Made by a program: the position numbers and the translations under genes. The notes beneath the pieces were generated by a model, which saw only the letters and a program-made list of their open reading frames with translations, was not told the DNA's origin and searched no databases. 64,000 bases of DNA from Candidatus Saccharibacteria bacterium UBA1050. Lineage in GTDB: Bacteria > Patescibacteriota > Saccharimonadia > Saccharimonadales > Saccharimonadaceae. The first letter of the stretch is position 1; the number at the start of each line of letters is the position of its first letter. Location of the stretch: NCBI GenBank assembly GCA_002316545.1, contig DCDR01000001.1, positions 373,692 through 437,691 of the forward strand, in the 5' to 3' direction. Below, piece by piece: positions 57,700 to 64,000 of the stretch.

Positions 57700-59190
57700 C
57701 TACTTCGCAAATTCGATTGCACGAGTTTCGCGAATCACGTTTACCTTAATCGTACCAGGGTACTGCATGGTACTTTCAATCTTTGTAGCAATGTCACGGG
57801 CGAGCTTTATACTCGATAAGTCATCGATGCGCTCTGGCTTCACGATAACTCGCACTTCCCTACCCGCTGAAATTGCATACGCCTTGTCGATACCATCAAA
57901 GCTGGTCGCCACGTTTTCAAGGTCGCGCATACGCTCGGCAAAGTTTTCGGCAGAAATATTGCGAGCGCCAGGGCGAGCAGCCGATGCAGCGTCGACTACA
58001 CGAACAACCAACGCTTCTGGTGTGGTAGCTTCAATATCGTCGTGATGAGCTTCAATTGCGTGCACGATGTCGTCTGGCATGCCGTACTTCTTAGCAAGCT
58101 CTGCACCAATATGGTGATGCTTGCCTTCAATTTTGTGTGTAACCGCCTTACCAACATCATGAAGGAGCGTAGCGATTTTAACAGTACGAACATTCGCGCC
58201 AATTTCTTCGGCAATCATGCCGGCGATATGCGCCATCTCCGTGCTGTGCATCAGCACGTTTTGGCCGTAACTGGTACGGAACTTTAGCTCACCGAGTAGA
58301 CGTAGCATTTCTTTTGGAATACCCACAACACCTACTTCGCGAGCAGCATCTTCACCAGCTCGATCGACTTCTTTGTCGATTTGCTTCTGTGCTTTCGCAA
58401 CAACTTCTTCAATACGGCCCGGGTGAATACGGCCGTCTTTCATAAGCATTTCAAGCGTTAGGCGTGCAACTTGACGACGTACAGGGTCGAAGCTAGAAAG
58501 CACAATCATACCAGGCGTGTCATCAACAAGAATATCTACGCCAGTCGCGCGCTGAATTGCTTGAATATTTCGGCCTTCTTTACCGATAATCCGACCTTTC
58601 ATTTCGTCGTCGGTCAGCTTGATTGCCGTGACCGTGCGTTCTGCGGTAACTTCACTACTCATACGCTCCATTGCGGTTAGAAGTACTGTTTGTGCCCGCT
58701 CTTCAGCATCCTGAGCAGCATCTTTTTGAAGCTTATCAACCAACCCAATAAGGTCGTTCTTGATGTCGCGCTCTGTCATTTGCATCAGCTTGTCAGCTGC
58801 GTCTTTTTTCTTTAAGCCAGCGATTTTTTCGAGTTTTTCTTGCTGCTTAGTGCGAATGTCACGAATTTCACCTTTTAGGCTCTCTACTTCATCTTCTTGT
58901 GCGCGAAGCTTTTCAGATCGCTTATCGAGTTCATCGAGTTTTTTATCAAGAGAGGTCTCTCGTTCGGCAAGCCGATCTTCGACTTTTTTAAGCTCTTTGC
59001 GGCGTTCTTTTTCAATTTCAACCGCTTCGTCTTTTGCCTTTAGTACAATGTCACTTGCTTTGCTTTTGGCTTGAGCAAGTTCTTTCTCAATTTTATTTTT
59101 GCCTTGGGTAGCTTGTTGCTTATCGTAAGCGAATTTTCCGCCCACACCTAATACGACTCCGACAACAGCGGCAATAACCTCTATTCCCAT
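57700..59190 (-). CDS. rny: ribonuclease Y
   Basis: Membrane-anchored endoribonuclease that starts mRNA decay. 496 residues. N-terminal helix (IEVIAAVVGVVLGVGGKF), long coiled coil rich in Lys/Glu (about residues 30-170), KH domain with GRIIGKEGRNIQAIQ, HD domain with ATLLHDVGKA and the GKHHHIGAELAKKYG region, and a C-terminal VRETRAIEFAK-like end. Shine-Dalgarno AAAGGAA 6 bases before the ATG, so this gene has a leader. Size and domain order are normal. Confidence 0.95.
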   Translation of the reverse strand: MGIEVIAAVVGVVLGVGGKFAYDKQQATQGKNKIEKELAQAKSKASDIVLKAKDEAVEIEKERRKELKKVEDRLAERETSLDKKLDELDKRSEKLRAQEDEVESLKGEIRDIRTKQQEKLEKIAGLKKKDAADKLMQMTERDIKNDLIGLVDKLQKDAAQDAEERAQTVLLTAMERMSSEVTAERTVTAIKLTDDEMKGRIIGKEGRNIQAIQRATGVDILVDDTPGMIVLSSFDPVRRQVARLTLEMLMKDGRIHPGRIEEVVAKAQKQIDKEVDRAGEDAAREVGVVGIPKEMLRLLGELKFRTSYGQNVLMHSTEMAHIAGMIAEEIGANVRTVKIATLLHDVGKAVTHKIEGKHHHIGAELAKKYGMPDDIVHAIEAHHDDIEATTPEALVVRVVDAASAARPGARNISAENFAERMRDLENVATSFDGIDKAYAISAGREVRVIVKPERIDDLSSIKLARDIATKIESTMQYPGTIKVNVIRETRAIEFAK

Positions 59191-59356
59191 ACTGGTTCCT
59201 TTCTCTGTCTCACTCCCGCCACGTGTTCGTCGTAGCGATATAGTTTAATCAAGAATGAGCAGATCGTTTCAAAATATTTAGTAAATCTCAGTCCCAAAAA
59301 ATCAGACTATTTATATTGTAGCGCTTTTTAACGTGGCGGGGCAAGAATATTTTTCG

Positions 59357-59743
59357 CTATTTTCGTGGAGTTGTGATGTTGGCCTCACGACCATAAAAGG
59401 GCATAACGATTTGGTCGTTTTCACCTGTTTGTAACCGTCTTATGGCGTCGACTTCCCAACTTTCACCTTGCGCACCTACTATCGGTACAGAGAGCTCAGC
59501 TGCGAGCGTGTTTAGCACAGTCAGTCCAATACGAAGACCAGTAAAGCTTCCAGGCCCTTGAAAGGCACCAATACCCGATATGTCGTGGAGTGTTTTGCTC
59601 TGAGATTCAAGTTGCTCGCGAAGATAGCGGAGTAGATTGTGGGCTAGTTCACGATGTGCTTCCCACTCGTTATAAACTCGGTTTTCACTATCGAGCAATG
59701 TTAGCTTACAGGTAGGTGATGAGGTATCAAGCAATAGAATCAT
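59357..59743 (-). CDS. tsaB: TsaB-like protein, short form
   Basis: 128 residues against about 220 in most bacteria. N-terminal ILLLDTSSPTCKLTLLD and ISGIGAFQGPGSFTGLRIGLTVLNTLA are TsaB signatures. The second half of the ASKHA fold is missing after about residue 115. TsaB supports TsaD in making t6A37 in tRNA. The start overlaps the tsaE stop (ATGA). The short version may keep the TsaD-contacting lobe only. No frameshift is evident; the stop is followed by ordinary intergenic sequence. Confidence 0.85.
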   Translation of the reverse strand: MILLLDTSSPTCKLTLLDSENRVYNEWEAHRELAHNLLRYLREQLESQSKTLHDISGIGAFQGPGSFTGLRIGLTVLNTLAAELSVPIVGAQGESWEVDAIRRLQTGENDQIVMPFYGREANITTPRK

Positions 59744-60195
59744 GCGAGCTCCCCGAGCAAACGTTCTGAACGTGGGCCATGTGCAGACATTACAAGTTCC
59801 CTGTCGGTTTCAGACGGACTAGCAAACACGATTTGCAAGTGGTCTTCTGGCAACACAGCCCGAACCACGTCACCCCACTCGACCACTACTACTGCACCGG
59901 GCTCACGCGCGGTTTCATGCAATTCGTCTGCCATAATACCGGCATCTGCTAAACGATAAAAATCATAGTGGGCAAGTAGTCGATGGTTTGTGGCACTGTA
60001 CACTCGATTGATAGTAAAGGTTGGGCTTTGCACCGTTTCAGAAATCTCCATACCGACCGCAAGACCTTTTGTGAGGGTCGTTTTACCTGCACCAATATCA
60101 CCTATAAGCTCGATAACCTCGCCGCCTTCAACTAGTCGTCCAATCTGCTCGCCAAATTCTTTCATGGCCTCTTCGGAAGAAATTTGTTTTTTCAT
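59740..60195 (-). CDS. tsaE: tRNA threonylcarbamoyladenosine biosynthesis ATPase TsaE
   Basis: 151 residues. Walker A LIGDIGAGKTTLTKGLA; VQSPTFTINRVYS and HYDFYRL are typical of TsaE; VVVVEWGDVV carries the conserved E-W. Acts with TsaB and TsaD in t6A synthesis. TATAAT (in TGGTATAAT) ends 8 bases before ATG 60195: leaderless. Followed by tsaB with a 4-base overlap. Confidence 0.93.
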   Translation of the reverse strand: MKKQISSEEAMKEFGEQIGRLVEGGEVIELIGDIGAGKTTLTKGLAVGMEISETVQSPTFTINRVYSATNHRLLAHYDFYRLADAGIMADELHETAREPGAVVVVEWGDVVRAVLPEDHLQIVFASPSETDRELVMSAHGPRSERLLGELA

Positions 60196-60231
60196 CTCTA
60201 TAAATTATACCATTTGCTATACTAGAATCTG

Positions 60232-60654
60232 ATGATACGACTAGCAAATGACACCGACCATGCTGGAGTTGAAGCGCTTTTGGCTCTGATGCACCGAAAA
60301 ATAAACGATGAATTGTTCACACAGTTGCTTCACGATGAAACGCGCGCGATCCTAGTGGATGACCAAAGTGGCGAACTTTCAGGAATGGTGCTTTGCAATA
60401 TTGTTTATAAACTTGACAGAAAAGAGTGTCGCCTTGATCGACTTATTGTTCGAGAAGAATTCCGAGGACAAGGTATAGGTACTAAACTCCTCAGGGCCGC
60501 CGAAGAATGGGCCTGGAAGCATGACGTGAAGCGAATCGAATTTACTAGTAGCGCAAAACGTCCTGAGGCTCATCATCTGTATACGAAAAATGGCTACGAA
60601 AACCGAGATACGAAAGTATTTGCGAAAACAAATGGCGAAATAGAGGCTGTATAG
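60232..60654 (+). CDS. GNAT-family N-acetyltransferase
   Basis: 140 residues. LDRLIVREEFRGQGIGTKLLRAAEEWAWK is the acetyl-CoA loop (motif A, R-G-Q-G-I-G), and AHHLYTKNGYENRDTKVF is the C-terminal motif B. Substrate unknown; not clearly RimI despite the tsaB/tsaE neighbours. TATACT ends 8 bases before the ATG (leaderless); the promoter lies back to back with that of tsaE. Only 3 bases separate it from the ATP-citrate lyase pair, so it heads that operon. Confidence 0.9.
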   Translation: MIRLANDTDHAGVEALLALMHRKINDELFTQLLHDETRAILVDDQSGELSGMVLCNIVYKLDRKECRLDRLIVREEFRGQGIGTKLLRAAEEWAWKHDVKRIEFTSSAKRPEAHHLYTKNGYENRDTKVFAKTNGEIEAV

Positions 60655-60657
60655 TCG

Positions 60658-61788
60658 ATGGCAAGAGTAAAGCTATCTGAGTATCGAGCAAAGTCTCTGT
60701 TAGTGGATAACTATGCTGGCGTTTCGCTGCGGCTTTCATCGCTTGACGACGACATCGCAACGCTTGATGAGAATACTCCTTACGTTGTTAAGGTTGACCA
60801 GGGAATCAAAAAGCGCGGCAAGCAAGGTCTGCTACGACTTAATGTGAGCAAGCAAGCTGCTCGTGCGGCTGTTGAAGAGCTTGCTAGCAAAGGCTTTACG
60901 AGGTTTATTGCCGAGCCCATGTTTACTCACGAGGAGAATGAAGAGCGCTACGTGAGCTTCGAGCGAGCTCGCGAGGGTATTGCTGTCCAGTATTCAGAGC
61001 AAGGTGGCGTAAATGTTGAAGAAAACCCGGCAAGTGTCCAGACGTTTACTGTTGATACAGTACCTCTACCAAAAGCATTTGTACAACACGTTATCGATGT
61101 AATGAACCGTGAACACTTAAGTTTTGTAGAAATTAATCCACTGATTGTACGCGATGACGAATGTGTGCTGTTAGACGCAGCCGTGCTTGCTGATAGCGCC
61201 GGTGAGTACCAGGCTAGTTGGGACGAAGATGACGTCGTTGAAGCTCGACAGCCAACTGAAACTGAAGCCGCTATCGCTAAGCTCAATCAAAATTCACCTG
61301 CGGCTTTTTCGTTTCGGATATTAAATGAAGATGGGGCACTGTGGTTACTCTTGAGTGGAGGTGGAGCAAGTATTACCATCGCCGACGAAGCAATGAATCA
61401 AGGCAAGTCTAGTCTCGTGGGTAATTACGGTGAGTACAGCGGTGGTCCGTCAACGGAAGAAACATATCTCTACACGCTTGATGTTCTCCACCAAGCGCTG
61501 ACTTCGAAAGCTCCAAAAAAGGCAATTATTATTGCTGGCGGCGTAGCAAACTTTACCGACGTAAAGAAAACTTTTGGCGGTATTATTCAAGCGCTTGACG
61601 AAAAACTTGGCGATCTTCAAGAGCAAGGAATTCGCGTCTATGTGCGGCGTGGTGGGCCAAATGAAGTAGAAGGACTGGCAATGATGGAATCATATTTGAA
61701 GAAAAATAATCTATTTGGAAGTGTTCACGGCTCTGATATCGTATTAACCGATGTTATCAACGAAGCTCTGGAGCATGTCGATGCGTAA
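60658..61788 (+). CDS. ATP-citrate lyase, small (ATP-grasp) subunit
   Basis: 376 residues. N-terminal SEYRAKSLL and KKRGKQGLLRLN are ATP-grasp-like. FVEINPLIV and a metal-type DAAVLADSAGEY follow. The C-terminal half resembles the citrate-binding domain of ATP-citrate lyase: GNYGEYSGGPSTEETY, IIIAGGVANFTDVKKTFGGI and YVRRGGPNEVEGL are strongly diagnostic. With the downstream large subunit it should cleave citrate plus CoA at the cost of ATP to acetyl-CoA and oxaloacetate. It overlaps the next start by 8 bases. Confidence 0.9.
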   Translation: MARVKLSEYRAKSLLVDNYAGVSLRLSSLDDDIATLDENTPYVVKVDQGIKKRGKQGLLRLNVSKQAARAAVEELASKGFTRFIAEPMFTHEENEERYVSFERAREGIAVQYSEQGGVNVEENPASVQTFTVDTVPLPKAFVQHVIDVMNREHLSFVEINPLIVRDDECVLLDAAVLADSAGEYQASWDEDDVVEARQPTETEAAIAKLNQNSPAAFSFRILNEDGALWLLLSGGGASITIADEAMNQGKSSLVGNYGEYSGGPSTEETYLYTLDVLHQALTSKAPKKAIIIAGGVANFTDVKKTFGGIIQALDEKLGDLQEQGIRVYVRRGGPNEVEGLAMMESYLKKNNLFGSVHGSDIVLTDVINEALEHVDA

Positions 61789-63553
61789 TATCAGCTCTAT
61801 CCGCCAGAACCCAGGTAAAATTTTAGCGTTTGGAAATTACGCAGCTGGCTACCAAACAATCCTTGATTTTGACTATTTATGTGGCAAAGATGCTCCTTCG
61901 ATTGCCGGAATCGTAACCGCAAGCGCGAAGTTTCAAAAGTTCTTCTGGGGCAATGGGGAAGTGCTAATACCCTGCTTCCCTACCGCCGATAAAGCTAAGG
62001 CTAGTCTGGGCTCAGTTGAATGGATGCTCAATATCAATTCCGGCCGACGAGCATTTCAGTCTACCGTATCGTTTTTTGATGCATTTCCTGATGCTCTTGG
62101 TGGCCACATTTTCGCCGAAGATGTACCCGAAATCCATGCCCTAGAACTCTACGAGCGCTACCAAAAACAGGATAAAACCCTTATTGGTCCGGCTGGAGTT
62201 GGTTTGCTTGTACCAGGAGCTCTAAAGCTAGGAGTAGTTGGCGGCGTCGACTGGCGACAACTTGAGAAAAATCATTTAATGACTGCCGGAAACGTCGCAG
62301 TTCTCTCGGCATCTGGTGGAATGATAAATGAAATTATTACTATTGTCGCGACTAGCGGACATGCGATTAGCTTCGCCCTTTGTTTTGGTGGCGACCGCTT
62401 CCCTTCCACCAGTCCTCGTGAAGCGTTTTTGGCTGCCGAAGCCGATGAAGCGACGAGCCATATCGTGTATTACGGTGAACTTGGTGGCCAAGATGAACAC
62501 GAGTTAGTAGATCTTATTACCAGCGGTAAAGTCACAAAACCAGTCGTCGCTTACATCGCGGGGGTTATTGGTGAAGGCTTTGATCAACCGGTGCAATTCG
62601 GGCATGCCAAAGCGCTCGCAAACAATAAATCAGAAACAGCAAGCGCGAAGCGACGTGCCCTTGCTGAAGCTGGAGTAAAGGTAGCAGATTCAATGACAGA
62701 CTTTAGTAAAGCAATTAAAGACATCCCTCAAAATGAAAAACCTGAGTCGGTTGATGCCACTAGCCTCGCGGGTCGGAAAGCTAGTCTCTTTTCATCTACT
62801 ATTAGCAAAGAAAGCTCCGAAGGCTACGAATTTATTGGAGCACCACTTCAGCAGTGGGCTGATGAAGGCGACATTGCTTTGCAAATCACTTCCGCCCTGC
62901 TTGGTAAACGTCCCTCTTCACAAAAAACGACTGAATTTATTCGAACCGTTTTCTTACTTTCTGTCGACCATGGCCCTCAAGTTTCCGGTGCACTCAACAC
63001 CATTGTTACGGCGCGTGCCGGTAAAGGCCTAGTAGATTCACTTGCGGCCGGACTACTCACTATCGGACCTCGTTTTGGTGGCGCGGTTAGTGATGCTGCG
63101 CGTGAGTGGTTCGAAGGAGTTACCGAGGCAAAAATTCCTGAAGAACATGTTGAGAGCTATGCAAAAGCAAAGAAATACATTGGCGGCATAGGTCACAAAA
63201 AATACCGTCTTGGGCTACCAGATCCTCGCACGGCCAGACTAGCAGATTTTGTTGATGAGCTTCCATCGCATCGTTACTACGACTACGCCAAAGCAATTGA
63301 AGCAATAACCAGCTCGAAAAAAGGCTCGTTAATACTCAATGTTGACGGCACCATAGCCGCCTTAATGCTTGATATCCTTGAGCAAGAAGAAAAGCTCACC
63401 GAGGATGAGCTCCGTCAATTGATTGACGCCGACTTTTTCAATGCGCTATTTGTGATTCCACGAACCGTTGGCTTCGTCGCGCATTACCTCGACCAAAAGC
63501 GATTAGACGAGGGTCTATTCCGCCTATCCGACGACGATGTTCATTTAGCCTAA
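61781..63553 (+). CDS. ATP-citrate lyase, large subunit
   Basis: About 590 residues from ATG 61781 (GGAG 7 bases upstream; another ATG is 6 bases earlier). N-part succinyl-CoA-ligase-like: NYAAGYQTILDFDYLCG, IGPAGVGLLVPGA, ASGGMINEII, and the phospho-His in VQFGHAKALANN (His275). The C-part is citryl-CoA lyase of citrate-synthase fold: SVDHGPQVSGALNTIVTARAGKGL, LLTIGPRFGGAV, EEHVESYAKAKKYIGGIGH. All main motifs are present. No other citric-acid-cycle gene is in the window. Confidence 0.93.
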   Translation: MRNISSIRQNPGKILAFGNYAAGYQTILDFDYLCGKDAPSIAGIVTASAKFQKFFWGNGEVLIPCFPTADKAKASLGSVEWMLNINSGRRAFQSTVSFFDAFPDALGGHIFAEDVPEIHALELYERYQKQDKTLIGPAGVGLLVPGALKLGVVGGVDWRQLEKNHLMTAGNVAVLSASGGMINEIITIVATSGHAISFALCFGGDRFPSTSPREAFLAAEADEATSHIVYYGELGGQDEHELVDLITSGKVTKPVVAYIAGVIGEGFDQPVQFGHAKALANNKSETASAKRRALAEAGVKVADSMTDFSKAIKDIPQNEKPESVDATSLAGRKASLFSSTISKESSEGYEFIGAPLQQWADEGDIALQITSALLGKRPSSQKTTEFIRTVFLLSVDHGPQVSGALNTIVTARAGKGLVDSLAAGLLTIGPRFGGAVSDAAREWFEGVTEAKIPEEHVESYAKAKKYIGGIGHKKYRLGLPDPRTARLADFVDELPSHRYYDYAKAIEAITSSKKGSLILNVDGTIAALMLDILEQEEKLTEDELRQLIDADFFNALFVIPRTVGFVAHYLDQKRLDEGLFRLSDDDVHLA

Positions 63554-63603
63554 AAACTACTGGCGAATTCTCTGTTAGCACGCTATACTAGAGCGTAAGC
63601 ATT

Positions 63604-64000
63604 ATGCGCACAATTGCTGATAATATCGTTGAAAAACTTGTGTTAGAGGGTGGGACCATAACATCCGATATTATTCAGACGTCCAAAGAGACTGCTACAC
63701 GTACTAAAAAACCTCTGCAACAAGTACTCCTCGAAAGTGATGTCATCACCGACAATGACCTCACAAAGCTTTTTTCGAAGTACACTGGCCTCCCCTACGC
63801 CGACCTCAATCCGGGTGATATTCCATACGAGGTCCTTACGAAAATTCCTGAACGTATCGCCAAACAGTACAACGCAATCCTATTCAAGATTGACCCTGAT
63901 GGCCTACTTCACCTTGCCATGGAAGACCCCGACGACGTTCAGGCCGTCGACTTTATTGAAAAAGAAATTGGTGAAAATACTAAACTCTATATCGCTACTC
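63604..64000 (+). CDS. pilB: type IV pilus assembly ATPase PilB/GspE, N-terminal part only
   Basis: The frame runs 132 codons from ATG 63604 to the window edge. MRTIADNIVEKLVLEGG...QQVLLESDVITDNDLTKLFSKYTGLPYADL...PERIAKQYNAILFKI...LHLAMEDPDDVQAVDFI is the MshEN/T2SSE N-terminal domain, which in some ATPases binds c-di-GMP. The catalytic part is outside the window. TATACT lies 14 bases before the ATG. This gene would power the pili encoded at 36481-40604. Confidence 0.88.
   Translation, partial: MRTIADNIVEKLVLEGGTITSDIIQTSKETATRTKKPLQQVLLESDVITDNDLTKLFSKYTGLPYADLNPGDIPYEVLTKIPERIAKQYNAILFKIDPDGLLHLAMEDPDDVQAVDFIEKEIGENTKLYIAT

Noticed and set aside
1..64000. Recoded UGA (as in Gracilibacteria/Absconditabacteria)
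   Set aside because: UGA is used as a normal stop at several gene ends with ATGA or GTGA overlaps, and conserved genes contain no internal UGA.

Overview
The window looks like a chromosome segment of a reduced, Gram-positive-type bacterium of the Candidate Phyla Radiation, most probably a Candidatus Saccharibacteria (TM7) relative. This is inferred from gene content, not from a marker search. The content comprises lower glycolysis with a D-lactate dehydrogenase, peptidoglycan genes including MurT/GatD, an Rpf-like muralytic protein, type IV pili, a sortase-type LPXTG surface protein, a membrane-anchored Clp ATPase, and very few biosynthetic genes. UGA behaves as a normal stop. Genes are tightly packed with many 1-4 base stop/start overlaps.

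Layout. 1-8150: alaS (cut by the window edge), a cysteine desulfurase-ydcF-mnmA operon for tRNA thiolation, two small conserved unknowns, tatD and metG. 8160-13000: pgeF-type protein, rsmA, an Rpf-like protein and a UvrD helicase. 13030-23060: a glycolytic cluster (tpiA, pgk, pyk, ppsA, a D-lactate dehydrogenase fused to a phosphoglycerate mutase, and divergent eno), which takes triose phosphate to pyruvate and lactate in one locus. 23000-26450: a GH5 glycosidase, DUF1697, a kinase-like phosphotransferase, tRNA-Glu and a GC-rich islet. 26450-33500: an LPXTG surface protein, a histidine kinase and divergent response regulator, folD, folC and membrane proteins. 33570-41950: tRNA-Lys and tRNA-Arg, murB, a five-gene pilin locus and glyA. 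42060-45750: an HTH-MurA fusion, tRNA-His and tRNA-Gly, a second GC-rich islet and a cupin. 45830-49290: a small mobile element at tRNA-Arg. It carries a large serine recombinase and a zinc alcohol dehydrogenase, each enclosed by its own long inverted repeat. 49330-64000: a VOC protein, the membrane Clp, murT-gatD, bcp, tRNA-Pro, a cupredoxin/His-rich/MarR locus, rny, tsaB-tsaE, an ATP-citrate lyase pair, and the start of pilB.

Four things stand out. (1) About nineteen genes start with an ATG placed 5-8 bases after a -10 box and with no Shine-Dalgarno sequence, which predicts widespread leaderless mRNAs. (2) There are unusual fusions: lactate dehydrogenase with phosphoglycerate mutase, HTH with MurA, and a minor pilin with a seven-blade RCC1-type propeller. 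(3) Clusters of back-to-back short hairpins sit at tRNA loci, at the ends of the mobile element and, in frame, inside alaS. (4) The recombinase element has nested inverted repeats that would allow inversion and give the recombinase an alternative C-terminus. No rRNA, CRISPR array or replication origin was seen.
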